Assembly (NCBI GenBank): GCA_965221545.1
Contig: OZ244901.1
Location: 4,216,001 to 4,280,000 of the forward strand
Length of the DNA: 64,000 nucleotides
Direction: 5' to 3'
Origin: JAJEFO01 sp022819605
Lineage (GTDB): Bacteria; Pseudomonadota; Alphaproteobacteria; Rhodobacterales; Rhodobacteraceae
Shown: in pieces, positions 1 to 8,843 of the stretch
Layout of the letters: every line of letters starts with the position of its first letter
Numbering within the stretch: the stretch's first letter is position 1
Made by a program: the position numbers and the translations under genes
The notes under the pieces: model-generated
Told to the model about the DNA's origin: nothing
Database searches by the model: none
The model's input: the letters and a program-made list of their open reading frames with translations, nothing else

Positions 1-400
1 TCGGAATGCCGACTTCGCTGACCCGTGCAAACTGCTCGACGGTCTGGTCCGCGGTGCCCTTCAGTGTGGCGCCATGGTACGGCGCCATCATCATCACGAT
101 GTCGGCGCCCATCTCCTTGGCCTGGCGTGCACGCATCACCGCGATGTCGGTGGCATAGTGGCTGATCGTGACAATCACCGGGACGCGACCTGCCACATGG
201 TCCAGGGACATTCTGGTCAGATCAAGGCGCTCCTGGTCGCTGAGCAGGAACTGCTCAGAATAATTGGCCAGGATGCAAACGCCGTCAGCACCCTGGTCGA
301 TCATGCATTCAAGCACGCGGGCGGAGCCCTCGATGTCAAGCGTGCCGTCGTCGTGGAAGGCAGTCGGCGCAACAGGCCAGATGCCGGAATAGGGCTTCAT
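1..400 (-). CDS. Dihydrodipicolinate synthase/NAL-family dehydratase, probable 2-keto-3-deoxy-sugar-acid dehydratase (partial)
   Basis: The first 133 residues lie in the window; the rest runs off the left edge. The protein begins MKPYSGIWPVAPTAFHDDG and continues with a DHDPS-type (beta/alpha)8 barrel start, including the region VCILANYSEQFLLSDQER, which corresponds to the GT(S)GE substrate loop of the family. Its ATG overlaps the stop of the upstream ketoglutarate semialdehyde dehydrogenase by four bases (ATGA at 397-400), so the two are translationally coupled. In oxidative, non-phosphorylating pentose pathways a DHDPS-family dehydratase converts 2-keto-3-deoxy-pentonate to alpha-ketoglutarate semialdehyde, the substrate of the neighbouring enzyme. 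That pairing is the main reason for the call; the exact substrate is an inference, and the Schiff-base lysine lies outside the window. Confidence 0.75.
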   Translation of the reverse strand, partial: MKPYSGIWPVAPTAFHDDGTLDIEGSARVLECMIDQGADGVCILANYSEQFLLSDQERLDLTRMSLDHVAGRVPVIVTISHYATDIAVMRARQAKEMGADIVMMMAPYHGATLKGTADQTVEQFARVSEVGIP

Positions 401-1824
401 GGCGCAATGTAGCTGGTCTTGACGGCGGTATAGAATTCACGGGCGTACGATCCTTGCTCGCGCGGCCCGTAGCTCGATCCCTTCCGACCACCAAACGGCA
501 CGTGATAGTCAACGCCGGCCGTTGGCAGGTTGACCATCACCATGCCCGACTGGGCATGACGGCGAAAGTGGCTCGCGTGTTTCAGCGAAGTGGTGCAGAT
601 GCCCGAGGACAGCCCGAATTCGGTGTCGTTGGCCGTCGCAAGTGCCTCGTCATAATCCGCCACCTTGATCACGCTGGTGCAGGGACCAAAGATCTCCTCG
701 CGGCTGCTGCGCATCTCGTTGGTCGCGTTTGCGAACACGGCAGGACGCTGGAAAAAGCCCGGACCATCGGCGCGCTCCCCGCCGGAGACCTCGCAGCCCT
801 CTTCCTTTGCAAGGGCCACGTATCTGAGGTTCTGATCGAGCTGCGACTGGTCGACCACCGGGCCGATCTGGGTGTCCGGATCAAGCGCGTCGCCCACTTT
901 CAGCTCTGCGGCGGCGGCCGTCAGTTTCTCGACAAAGGCGTCGTGAATGCCAGCGGTCACGATCAGCCGGGACGAGGCAGTGCAGCGCTGTCCGGTGGAG
1001 AAGAACGCCCCATTGGCAGAGACGCTCACCGCAACGTCCAAATCGGCGTCATCCAGCACCACCATCGGATTCTTGCCGCCCATCTCCATCTGGACCTTCT
1101 TGCCGGTCGTGGCGCAACCCACGGCGATGCCCCGACCCACTGGCACGGATCCGGTGAAGCTGATGGCGTCGATGCCGGGGTGTTCCACCATGCGTGCGCC
1201 CACTGTCGAGCCGCGGCCCATCACCAGATTGAATACGCCGTCGGGGCAGCCCGCCTCCTCCATGGATTTGGCAATCTCCCAGGCACAGCCTGGAGTCAGA
1301 TCCGCGGGCTTGAGGATCACGGTGTTGCCATACGCCAGGGCAGGCGCAATTTTCCAGGCCGGGATCGCTATGGGAAAGTTCCAGGGGGTAATGAGGCCGA
1401 TGACGCCGACCGGCTCGCGCTCGATCATGACCTCGACATCCGGCCGGACGGAGGCAATGGCTTCACCGCCCAGTCGAAGTGCCTCGCCGGCAAAGAACTT
1501 GAAGATCTGCGCCGCGCGGGTGGCCTCGCCGATGCCTTCGGCCAGGGTCTTGCCCTCTTCACGGCTCAAGAGGCGCCCGAGATCCTCGCGCCGCGCCATC
1601 AGGTCTGCACCGACCCTGTCAAGGAGGTCATTGCGCACCTGAGGCGATGCGAAAGCCCAGCCCGGCAATGCAGCCTGAGCCGCTTCGACAGCGGCATCGA
1701 CCGACGCAGCATCGCCACGAGCGTATTCGCCGATCACATCCTCCATGTTCGAAGGATTCACGTTATGTGCAGCCTCGGTGCCACCGACCCAAGCCCCGCC
1801 GATTAGGTTCTCTTGAACGTTCAT
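397..1824 (-). CDS. NAD(P)-dependent aldehyde dehydrogenase, probable alpha-ketoglutaric semialdehyde dehydrogenase
   Basis: A full-length 475-aa ALDH-superfamily protein. Visible family marks are the TPWNFP segment near residue 146, the EMGGKNP motif with general base Glu247, FTGSVPVG near 223, and the nucleophile Cys281 in GQRCTASS. It should oxidise a short semialdehyde to the dicarboxylate, with alpha-ketoglutarate the expected product given the coupled DHDPS-family dehydratase downstream. It is cytoplasmic, with no signal peptide. Three bases separate it from the decayed enolase-superfamily gene upstream, which suggests an operon of sugar-acid dehydratase, keto-deoxy-acid dehydratase and semialdehyde dehydrogenase whose first gene has been lost. 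Succinate semialdehyde dehydrogenase is the nearest alternative function. Confidence 0.85.
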   Translation of the reverse strand: MNVQENLIGGAWVGGTEAAHNVNPSNMEDVIGEYARGDAASVDAAVEAAQAALPGWAFASPQVRNDLLDRVGADLMARREDLGRLLSREEGKTLAEGIGEATRAAQIFKFFAGEALRLGGEAIASVRPDVEVMIEREPVGVIGLITPWNFPIAIPAWKIAPALAYGNTVILKPADLTPGCAWEIAKSMEEAGCPDGVFNLVMGRGSTVGARMVEHPGIDAISFTGSVPVGRGIAVGCATTGKKVQMEMGGKNPMVVLDDADLDVAVSVSANGAFFSTGQRCTASSRLIVTAGIHDAFVEKLTAAAAELKVGDALDPDTQIGPVVDQSQLDQNLRYVALAKEEGCEVSGGERADGPGFFQRPAVFANATNEMRSSREEIFGPCTSVIKVADYDEALATANDTEFGLSSGICTTSLKHASHFRRHAQSGMVMVNLPTAGVDYHVPFGGRKGSSYGPREQGSYAREFYTAVKTSYIAP

Positions 1825-1826
1825 GT

Positions 1827-2057
1827 CTACTCCATGATCTCAAAGTTGCGGATGTGTTTGTCCGTAATCTCGATGCCGAGACCCGGCAGATCATCATCCA
1901 GTTGCAAAAGGCCGTCAACGGCATCCGGGCCACCCTTGAACATGTAGTAGAAGAGCTCCTTGCCAACCTCCTCATCGATGACCGGGAAATACTCGCTGAT
2001 CGGGCAATTCGCGTTGGCCATCGACAGGTGATAATCCCAGCGTTTGTGGCAATCCAA
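1827..2057 (-). pseudogene. C-terminal remnant of an enolase-superfamily (mandelate racemase/muconate lactonizing type) dehydratase
   Basis: About 75 residues remain, containing LSMANANCPISEYFPVIDEE and LDDDLPGLGIEITDKHI, which match the C-terminal tail of mandelate-racemase-like sugar-acid dehydratases; a full protein has about 370-400 residues. No barrel or catalytic Lys/His residues can be found upstream in any minus frame. The sequence from about 2060 to the end of the OsmC gene (2332) shows no recognisable continuation, so a deletion rather than a simple frameshift removed the 5' part. It sits three bases from the semialdehyde dehydrogenase and probably encoded the first dehydratase of the same pathway. 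Assignment to this superfamily rests on the tail motif only. Confidence 0.65.
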
Positions 2058-2331
2058 AATCCAACAGTATTGAGCTGTTGCTTCCGGACCACCTGGGCAG
2101 ATTTGGTGACGAGTTCACTGCGGATGGAAAAGGGCACGGATGTACGGATGAGAGACCTGGGTATTGCAGAAGCACTGCCTCGACCAAGGCGTCTCGCAGC
2201 CGGAACATGTTCCCAACAGCCCGCAGACCGCCAAATTGCCCACCTCTCGATCAACGCGCGCGAAGCGAGACTGTCCGATGCCAGTTCGCCTGGTTCCCGT
2301 CTCCCGGATTCGACGAATTCCTGCCTGGGCG

Positions 2332-3513
2332 TCAAGCGCGCGTGATTTTCAGCTTCGTCTTCAATTCCGTACGGCAAAAGGCATGCAGGAAGCAGGTCTG
2401 TTCGGACATGTCCAGCATCTCCTGCGCCACTTCGTCGGGCTCGGACGTTTCCAGGTAGACATGGGTCTCAATCGGATCGGCCTCGCCGGCCTTTCCTGTT
2501 CCGCCAGAGGCGCCTCCAAGGCTGAAATGCGTGTCCTGAACGATGCGATAATCCGGCAAGTCCAGTTTCAGCATCGACGCAAAGCGCCCGAACTGGGTCA
2601 TGAAGCAAAACCCGATGCCGGCGCTGATCAGGGCGTTGGCATCCGGCGCGCGCCCGTCTTCGGAACTGAGGAAACGGAACGAAGTGCCCCAAGGCGAATA
2701 CTGCATCTGCTGGATGTCCTTGATCCCATCCTCTCGCAGAGTTGCGATGGCTCCGATGTTCAGCCGGCGGTTCTGTTCATCCGCAAGACTTCCCGAGGCA
2801 GCTGCGGTTCCCTTTGCCACCTCCTTCTTGGGAGTGGGGCCAACGGCACTGACGAGCTCCGGCTGAACTTCCGCCGGTCTTGACGTCGCGAAATGGTCGC
2901 CCGGATCGGGAAACAGGGCGCAGTCCAATTCCGCGGCTTCTGCCGTCGGCAACTCAGACCCGTTCTTGGACAGCTTGAAGAGGCTCTCAAGGTGGCCGCG
3001 CATCAGGCCGTTCAGTGGCGAGGCGTGGACCGCATCCATCAAGAGGCTGTTCAATGCGGCGTCGTCCAGGTCGCAGTCAACCTCGACCTCAAGCTCGACG
3101 GGCTCCGCCCCACCGACCATGGTGCGCTTGGGCATCGACCCCTGCATCGTGTAAAAATTATTCTGGATCAATCGCAGCTTGCGAAGCTCGACGCCGCGCG
3201 TCCTGGCCAGTGCGGTGATCTCGTTCAGGTAGCTCGCGGCCATGCCTGTCGACAGGAACGCCAAGGGACAGGGTGCGGCATCATGCCCGTTGAGGTACGG
3301 CCCCTCGTCCGAAACGAGGCGCCAGGTGCGGCCCGTGTCGGCAGACCGCACAAGCGCTTCCTTCTGGAAACCGCTGAGCGAACGCACCCATGTGCGCAAC
3401 GCGTCGCCCTTGCGGCATTCCGGAGCGTCGATCGCGACTTCGTCCGCGTTTGAAACCGAGAAAAACGGTGGCAGACCGCTTGTGCCGATTATGTCTTCAC
3501 CCAGTTTGGCCAT
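2332..3513 (-). CDS. Tandem OsmC-like domain protein
   Basis: Read from the internal ATG at 3513 (MAKLGEDIIGTSGLPP) the protein has 393 residues; an in-frame ATG at 3597 would add 28 residues and span a perfect palindrome, so the shorter start is preferred. Residues 1 to about 180 and about 240-393 each look like an OsmC/Ohr fold. The first has a Cys in APCPLAFLSTGM and the second has cysteines in GIGFCFMTQFGRF and EQTCFLHAFC, placed like the redox pair of OsmC thiol peroxidases. A low-complexity Ala/Pro/Lys linker joins the halves. OsmC proteins reduce organic hydroperoxides using a cysteine pair; whether both halves are active is unknown. It is likely monocistronic. Confidence 0.7.
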   Translation of the reverse strand: MAKLGEDIIGTSGLPPFFSVSNADEVAIDAPECRKGDALRTWVRSLSGFQKEALVRSADTGRTWRLVSDEGPYLNGHDAAPCPLAFLSTGMAASYLNEITALARTRGVELRKLRLIQNNFYTMQGSMPKRTMVGGAEPVELEVEVDCDLDDAALNSLLMDAVHASPLNGLMRGHLESLFKLSKNGSELPTAEAAELDCALFPDPGDHFATSRPAEVQPELVSAVGPTPKKEVAKGTAAASGSLADEQNRRLNIGAIATLREDGIKDIQQMQYSPWGTSFRFLSSEDGRAPDANALISAGIGFCFMTQFGRFASMLKLDLPDYRIVQDTHFSLGGASGGTGKAGEADPIETHVYLETSEPDEVAQEMLDMSEQTCFLHAFCRTELKTKLKITRA

Positions 3514-3538
3514 TTCTTGAGTATCCTGGTTTTGTGTG

Positions 3539-3556
3539 GGTCCGCCCGGGCGGACC
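3539..3556. promoter_or_regulatory. Perfect 18-bp palindrome upstream of the OsmC gene
   Basis: GGTCCGCCCGGGCGGACC is a perfect self-complementary sequence 25 bases before the chosen ATG at 3513. Position and symmetry fit an operator or a 5'-UTR hairpin. No cognate regulator is encoded next to it. Confidence 0.4.
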
Positions 3557-3849
3557 ATGTAATTTTTGCCATTCGCAGGCTTGCACGGAGCCGCCATCGA
3601 CGACGCCGTGCACGACGTTCAACCCCGCACATCACGGAAGCAGACCGCCGCACCGTTGACGCGAGTCGCCCCCGCATGGAAATGGCGCACCTGGAGACCA
3701 AGGCGTGAACCTGGCCTTCAGGATGACCTCCACGGGCGTGCATTGCCCGCCTGCGCCGGCCCCGGACAGCTTCAGGCAAGGCCCGATCCACCGACCGATG
3801 CATCGGGCAACATGCAGGGCCTGACAGCGGCATGCCTCCTGACCCGCGC
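3557..3849. other. Intergenic region, nothing recognised
   Basis: Between the OsmC promoter side and the 3' end of the SDR gene. Frames are open only by GC bias and translate to Arg/Ala-rich, low-similarity peptides. No gene, repeat or clear terminator was seen. Confidence 0.4.
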
Positions 3850-4605
3850 CTAGAGGTTCACCTTGCCGCCGTCGACATTCAGCGTCTGACCCGTGACGAA
3901 GTCGCTGTCAGCGGTGATCAGGTACATGAGCGAGCCGAGAAGATCTTCCGGCACCATCTCCCGCTTGATTGAACGCGACTGCACGGTCGGGCCGCGTGCG
4001 GGGTCGAAGCCGGTGTGGCCCTGTATCGACTCGCTCTCTGTCAGCCCCGGCGCGATCGCGTTGACCTGGATGTTCTTGTCACCCAGCTCGCGTCCGTAGC
4101 AGCGTGTCAGCGCGATGACGGCACCTTTCGAGGCGGTGTAATGTGCCAGTCCCGGCGGTCCGTAGTAAAAGGTGCCGGATGCGATATTCGCGATCTTTCC
4201 CCCGCCGGCCCGCAACATCGCGGGGACAACCGCCTTCGTGGCCTGATGCACGCCGCGCGCGTTCACGGTCATGATCTTGTCGAACTCGTCGTTGTCGATC
4301 TGCAGGAACGGCTTGGGCTGAAGCGCGGCAAAGATCGACGCGTTGTTGACGAGAATGTTCAGCGCACCGAATTCGCTCTCCGTCGCCTCGACCATCGCGG
4401 CAAGGTCGTCGTCCGACGTCACATCGACGCTCAGGCCCATTGCCGCACAGCCCGATTCCTTGATGGCGGCTACCGTGTCAGCGGTATCGAGCACATCCGA
4501 TACCACGACATTCGCGCCTTCTCCGGCCATATGCCTGGCCATCACGGCGCCGATCCCGCGACCGGCACCCGTGATCACCGCTGTCTTTCCGTTCAGTCGG
4601 CCCAT
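3850..4605 (-). CDS. Short-chain dehydrogenase/reductase (FabG-like)
   Basis: 251 residues, the classical SDR length. The Rossmann motif TGAGRGIG is at residues 12-19, NNAS near 87, and the catalytic set is Ser143, Tyr156 and Lys160 (YTASK). The C-terminal GQTLNVDGG is typical of classical SDRs. It is the last gene of the run dctP-dctQ-dctM-ALDH-GST-SDR on the minus strand. In that setting it most likely oxidises an alcohol to the aldehyde or ketone handled by the adjacent aldehyde dehydrogenase or glutathione transferase. Substrate is inferred from context only; it is not close enough to a named family for a gene symbol. Confidence 0.85.
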   Translation of the reverse strand: MGRLNGKTAVITGAGRGIGAVMARHMAGEGANVVVSDVLDTADTVAAIKESGCAAMGLSVDVTSDDDLAAMVEATESEFGALNILVNNASIFAALQPKPFLQIDNDEFDKIMTVNARGVHQATKAVVPAMLRAGGGKIANIASGTFYYGPPGLAHYTASKGAVIALTRCYGRELGDKNIQVNAIAPGLTESESIQGHTGFDPARGPTVQSRSIKREMVPEDLLGSLMYLITADSDFVTGQTLNVDGGKVNL

Positions 4606-4623
4606 TGCCGTCTCTCCTCCTGT

Positions 4624-5442
4624 TCAGGTTTCGATTTCAAGAATTTCGGCGACTTCGGGCCAGCTCTTGGCACCGTTCTCGCGCAGGTCGTTCGTCAAGT
4701 CCTCCGGCACCCAGTCGATGAAGCAGGGCTTGAAGTTCGGGTTGTCCTGGATGGCCTTGAACCAGCGCTCGACATTGGGCAGACGCCCGCTTTCCCACAT
4801 GCCGTGCATCGACATCATCGCCAGACGGTTCACGTAGGGCGTCAGCGAGATGTCGGCGACCGTGAACCTGTCGCCGACAAGCCAGTCCTTGCCGTCCAGC
4901 GCCTCTTCCATCTTGTGGAGATAGGCATCGTAGAGCCCGACCTTCTCCGTCGCGCCCGGCGCTTCAAACCCGAATCGGACGAAATTGTCTTTCTGCACCT
5001 TCCAGTCCGACGTGACCGAGATCGCGGGGGTGGAAGCCAGGAACTTCTCGGCCCCTTCCGGCCCCAGGTTCTTCAGAACCGTATGGCGATGCGAACAGAC
5101 AAACGTCATCGTTCCGCAGGCCGGATGCAGGTCCTCGTCGACCGCCTTGGTCCAGTACCGCACCTGCGCCCGTTCCCAGGGATCGGCCGGATGCACGCTG
5201 GTGTCGGGCGCTATCTGGTCGAGGTACTCGATGATCACCGTGCTGTCCGGAATCACCAGATCGTCATGCACCAGCGTAGGCACGACGCCCTTCGGATTCA
5301 GCTTCAGGTACTCGGGCTCAAACTGCTCTCCCTTCAGGATGTCGATGTAGACGCCGTCCCATTCCAAGCTCTTTTCCGCCATGGCGAAGCGGACCTTGGC
5401 GGCACATACGGACGATCCATGGTGGTAGAGAGTGAACGTCAT
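4624..5442 (-). CDS. Glutathione S-transferase-like protein, LigF/beta-etherase-like
   Basis: 272 residues from the ATG at 5442, which overlaps the stop of the aldehyde dehydrogenase by four bases (ATGA). The N-terminal thioredoxin-like fold has the GSH-binding stretch VPTLVHDD followed by DSTVIIEYL (residues about 54-74). HPADPWERAQVRYWTKAVDE then resembles the equivalent segment of the sphingomonad beta-etherase LigF (from memory). A C-terminal all-alpha domain follows (DKDWLVGD-type motif, LVGDRFTVADISLTPY). LigF-type enzymes cleave beta-aryl ethers by glutathione attack after Calpha oxidation by an SDR; the SDR directly downstream makes that scheme attractive but unproven. A generic GST or a dehalogenase-type role remains possible. 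Confidence 0.7.
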   Translation of the reverse strand: MTFTLYHHGSSVCAAKVRFAMAEKSLEWDGVYIDILKGEQFEPEYLKLNPKGVVPTLVHDDLVIPDSTVIIEYLDQIAPDTSVHPADPWERAQVRYWTKAVDEDLHPACGTMTFVCSHRHTVLKNLGPEGAEKFLASTPAISVTSDWKVQKDNFVRFGFEAPGATEKVGLYDAYLHKMEEALDGKDWLVGDRFTVADISLTPYVNRLAMMSMHGMWESGRLPNVERWFKAIQDNPNFKPCFIDWVPEDLTNDLRENGAKSWPEVAEILEIET

Positions 5443-6878
5443 AGCTGCACCGTAACCCACTTGAGCTCGGTCATGGCTTCAAGATCGGCATCGGTCCCTT
5501 CCCGCCCCGCCCCGCTTTCGCCATTTCCGCCGAACGGCACGTGCGCTTCATCGTGAACGGTCGGTCCGTTGACGTGACACATGCCGGCCCCGATGTTGCG
5601 TGCGAAATGGAACGCCTTGTTGATGTCGTTCGTGAAGATGGCGGAAGACAGTCCGAACTCGGTATCGTTGGACTTCTCCAGCCCCTCTTCATAGCTGTCG
5701 ATCGGGTAGATCGAGGTCACGGGGCCAAAGGTCTCGGTCCGGCAAACGGTCATGTCTTCCGTTACGCCTGTCAGAATCGTCGGCTGACACCGGTTGCCAT
5801 CCCACTCGCCGCCGGCAACAACGGTTGCCCCGTTCGACCTTGCATTCTCGATGTGATCCCTCACCCGATTGCGTTGCCGTTCCGAGATGATCGGAGACAC
5901 GACCGTATCCGGGTCGCGCAGGTTGCCCATGCTGGCCTTCGACGCGATCTTCGCGAAGCGCTGGACGAATTCATCGTAGATCGGGCGTTCCACGTAGAAC
6001 CGGCTGGAGCCGATGCAGAGCTGTCCGCCAAACATGAAGATCGACCGCGCCGCCAGCGGCATGCATGTGTCCAGGTCGGCATCCGCCAGGACCAGCGTCG
6101 GGCTCTTGCCGCCCAGCTCGAGCGTGTTGGGCGTCTTGTTCCGAGCGCAGATTTCGGCGATGTGCTGGCCGACGACGGACGAACCCGTGAAACTCACGAA
6201 GTCCACGTCCGCGCTGCTGGTCAGGTCATCTCCGATTTCCGCTCCGTTGCCGGTAACCACGTTGTAGGCTCCCGGAGGGAATCCGGCCTCGGAAACGACT
6301 TCGGCCATCAGGACCGACAGATGAGGCGCCATCTCGGACGGCAGGTGCACGACCGTGTTTCCGACGGCGAGGGCATTGGCGACCAGCCGGGTGTTCTTGA
6401 TGAGAGGCACGTTGAACGGCGTGATGATCGCGACCACGCCGAGGGGTTCGCGGATCGACATCGAGAACTTTCCCGGCACGTCCGACGGGATCGTTTCGCC
6501 CCTGACATTGCGGCACATGCCGGCTGCTGCACGGACCATGGCCAGCCCCTTGTTGAATTCGAACAAGGCCTTGCCGACCGTCGATCCGACTTCGTCGATC
6601 AGGCAATCGACCAGTTCGGACTGGCGCTTCTCCATGATCTCCGCCACCCGCAACAGCCAGCGTTCGCGTTCGGTCGGCGTGGTCTCCTTGTACGCGGGAA
6701 ACGCTGACTTCGCTGCAGCAATCGCCTTGCGGATGTCATCGCCCGACCCCTTTGCCGCGACGGCATAGAGGCTGTCATCAATCGGGTTCAGATCCTCGAA
6801 AGTCTCTCCTGTCGCTGCATCGTGCCACTCGCCTCCGATGAAGTGCCGCAGCGTCTTGAATTCGGTCGTGGTGTCCAT
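5439..6878 (-). CDS. Aldehyde dehydrogenase (benzaldehyde/vanillin dehydrogenase-like)
   Basis: 479 residues from the ATG at 6878, chosen because AGAAAGGA lies about 8-15 bases upstream. The longer reading would overlap the dctM stop. The cofactor region has TPFNVPL near residue 153, the general base is Glu254 in LELGGKSP, and the nucleophile is Cys288 in GGQLCIGSS. The sequence style (FMFGGQLC, HVPFGGNGESG) resembles the aryl-aldehyde dehydrogenase branch rather than the semialdehyde dehydrogenase at 397-1824. It lies between the TRAP transporter and the GST/SDR genes, so it probably oxidises an aldehyde released from the transported or hydrolysed substrate. It is translationally coupled to the GST. 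Confidence 0.85.
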   Translation of the reverse strand: MDTTTEFKTLRHFIGGEWHDAATGETFEDLNPIDDSLYAVAAKGSGDDIRKAIAAAKSAFPAYKETTPTERERWLLRVAEIMEKRQSELVDCLIDEVGSTVGKALFEFNKGLAMVRAAAGMCRNVRGETIPSDVPGKFSMSIREPLGVVAIITPFNVPLIKNTRLVANALAVGNTVVHLPSEMAPHLSVLMAEVVSEAGFPPGAYNVVTGNGAEIGDDLTSSADVDFVSFTGSSVVGQHIAEICARNKTPNTLELGGKSPTLVLADADLDTCMPLAARSIFMFGGQLCIGSSRFYVERPIYDEFVQRFAKIASKASMGNLRDPDTVVSPIISERQRNRVRDHIENARSNGATVVAGGEWDGNRCQPTILTGVTEDMTVCRTETFGPVTSIYPIDSYEEGLEKSNDTEFGLSSAIFTNDINKAFHFARNIGAGMCHVNGPTVHDEAHVPFGGNGESGAGREGTDADLEAMTELKWVTVQL

Positions 6879-6897
6879 GTGATGATTCCTTTCTGCG

Positions 6898-8250
6898 CTA
6901 ACCGGCCACAATCGTTTCGGGCAGGAAGAGTGCTATCTGCGGGAAGAGGATGAGGATGCCTATCATTGCGGCCATGGCGAACCAAAACGGCCAGATGCCC
7001 CGAAAGATCGTCCCCATCGGAACGTCCGGCGCGATTGACTTGACGACGAAGACGTTGATGCCGACCGGCGGGCTGATCATGCCCATTTCCAGCACGATCA
7101 CGATGATGATGCCAAACCAGATCAAGTCCCAGTTCAGCCCGATCGCGATCGGGATGACCACGGGAATGGTCAGCACCAGCATGGCGATCCCCTCCAGGAA
7201 CATGCCCAGGAACATGTAGATGAGAACAATCACCAGGAGGATGCCGAAGTCCCCGATCGGCAGCGACGTCAGGACGGTGACCAGCTGGGCGGGCAGTTCG
7301 GTCAGTGACATGAAGGGTATGAAGACGAAGGCGCCGATGATGATCAGGAAGACGGTCGCTGTTGCACTCATCGTCTCCAGGATCACGGTCTTCAGTTTCT
7401 CCAGGCTAAGGGAGCGTCGCGCGGCCGCAACGACAAGGGTCAGGAAGGCGCCTACCGACGAGGCCTCGACCGGCGTGAAGAACCCGGTGTACATCCCGCC
7501 AATTGTAACCAGGACAACGCCGACGATCGGCGTTGCATGCCCGAGCGACGAGAAGCGCTCGGCAAGCCCGGATCGCGGCCCCGGGGGACCCGCCTGGGGC
7601 TTGCGAGCCACAACGAGATAGATCGCGCCGATGAAGAGCAGGGTCAGGATTATGCCCGGAAAGACACCCGCCATGAACAGGCGCCCGATGGACTGCTCGG
7701 TGAGCACGGCATAGATGATCATGCCGCCGGACGGCGGGATCAGGAAGCCGAGCGTGCCCCCGGCAGCGACGGCTCCGGTAGCGAGGCCGTCGGCGTACTT
7801 GTATCGCTTCATTTCCGGCAGAGCGACGCGGCCCATCGTGACGGCGGATGCCAGCGACGACCCCGAAAGCGCGGCAAAGCCAGCGCAGGCCGCTACGGTT
7901 GCCGAGGCCAGCCCGCCGCGCAAGTGCCCCATCCAGCGATAGGCGGTGGTGAACAGGTCGTTCGACATGCCCGAAACGCCGGCAAGGTTGCCCATCAGCA
8001 CGAACATCGGGATCACGAGCAGGTTGAAATTCGATGCGGCTTCGAAGGTCTCGCCGGCCAGGTTCGAATACGCGATCTTCCAGCCGCGCGCCCAGGCCTG
8101 TTCCGGATCCATTCCGACGAAGATGAGCTTGTTGGCGTTTGCAACAGCCGTCCCGACGAAACCGACGCCCAGCATCGAGAGAGCGACCGGCATCCGCAGT
8201 GCCAGCAAGACAAACAGGGACAAGAGCCCGATCAGGCCAAGGAGCGTCAT
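6898..8250 (-). CDS. dctM: TRAP transporter large permease subunit, DctM type
   Basis: 450 residues from ATG 8250 (MTLLGLIGLLSLFVLLALR). A GTG at 8259 that overlaps the dctQ stop (GTGA) is an equally good start. About 12 hydrophobic segments are spread along the protein, with the DctM marks FNLLVIPMFVLMGNLAG, LGFLIPPSGGMIIYAV and EMGMISPPVGINVFVV. It forms the inner-membrane channel of a Na+-driven TRAP importer together with DctQ and a periplasmic receptor. The receptor gene of this operon (8844-9546) is broken, so the permease may be idle or may use another receptor. Confidence 0.93.
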   Translation of the reverse strand: MTLLGLIGLLSLFVLLALRMPVALSMLGVGFVGTAVANANKLIFVGMDPEQAWARGWKIAYSNLAGETFEAASNFNLLVIPMFVLMGNLAGVSGMSNDLFTTAYRWMGHLRGGLASATVAACAGFAALSGSSLASAVTMGRVALPEMKRYKYADGLATGAVAAGGTLGFLIPPSGGMIIYAVLTEQSIGRLFMAGVFPGIILTLLFIGAIYLVVARKPQAGPPGPRSGLAERFSSLGHATPIVGVVLVTIGGMYTGFFTPVEASSVGAFLTLVVAAARRSLSLEKLKTVILETMSATATVFLIIIGAFVFIPFMSLTELPAQLVTVLTSLPIGDFGILLVIVLIYMFLGMFLEGIAMLVLTIPVVIPIAIGLNWDLIWFGIIIVIVLEMGMISPPVGINVFVVKSIAPDVPMGTIFRGIWPFWFAMAAMIGILILFPQIALFLPETIVAG

Positions 8251-8255
8251 GCTGA

Positions 8256-8774
8256 TCACAGCGGGCCACTCCCGACCTTCAGCTTGGCGACCTCGTTGGA
8301 ACGCACCAGCTGCCAGATATCCAGCAGGAGTATTGCCGCGTAGAGACCCACCGAGAATGCAAGGAGGTAGTAGAACGGCTCGAACGAAATCAGCAGCTGC
8401 TGCGTGGTCTCTCCAAATCGCTCCGCGCTTTGGCCGGCATGCCAAAGCCTCCAGGACATCATGGCAAGCAATGCACATCCCATCAGCTTGACGAAGATCA
8501 TCGACCACTTGGCAAACCACGCTGACATGCGGGACTCCAGCACCTCGATTTCGATATGGGCCCCGGTTCGAGCGCCGAGCGGGACCGACAGCGCGACGAT
8601 GACAACCAGCGACAGCAAGAGCAGGTCCTCGGCCCCCACGATAGGCGCATTCAAGGCCTTTCTCATGACCAGGACGTTCCAGACGGAAAAGCCCGTCATG
8701 AAGACAAGCGCCGCGCCGCCACAGGTCAGCGACAACCAGGTAAGGGCGCGGTCCAAGGCTCTGATTGCACGCAT
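8256..8774 (-). CDS. dctQ: TRAP transporter small permease subunit, DctQ type
   Basis: 172 residues with four predicted membrane helices (approx. residues 15-37, 50-68, 90-108, 132-155), the usual DctQ topology and length. The motif ALSVPLGARTGAHIEIEVL resembles the conserved DctQ segment between helices 2 and 3. Its stop overlaps the alternative GTG start of dctM. It supports assembly of the large permease. The 69-base gap to the receptor pseudogene upstream is ordinary for TRAP operons. Confidence 0.88.
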   Translation of the reverse strand: MRAIRALDRALTWLSLTCGGAALVFMTGFSVWNVLVMRKALNAPIVGAEDLLLLSLVVIVALSVPLGARTGAHIEIEVLESRMSAWFAKWSMIFVKLMGCALLAMMSWRLWHAGQSAERFGETTQQLLISFEPFYYLLAFSVGLYAAILLLDIWQLVRSNEVAKLKVGSGPL

Positions 8775-8843
8775 CTTCTCACGCCCGACTTACATTGTCA
8801 TTCCACGAAGAGCCGACGGACCGGGGGATCCGGCGGCAGCGAC

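Noticed and set aside
454..1806. Long open frame on the plus strand opposite the semialdehyde dehydrogenase
   Set aside because: Antisense frame produced by GC-rich codon bias; no family features. The same applies to many long opposite-strand frames over real genes.
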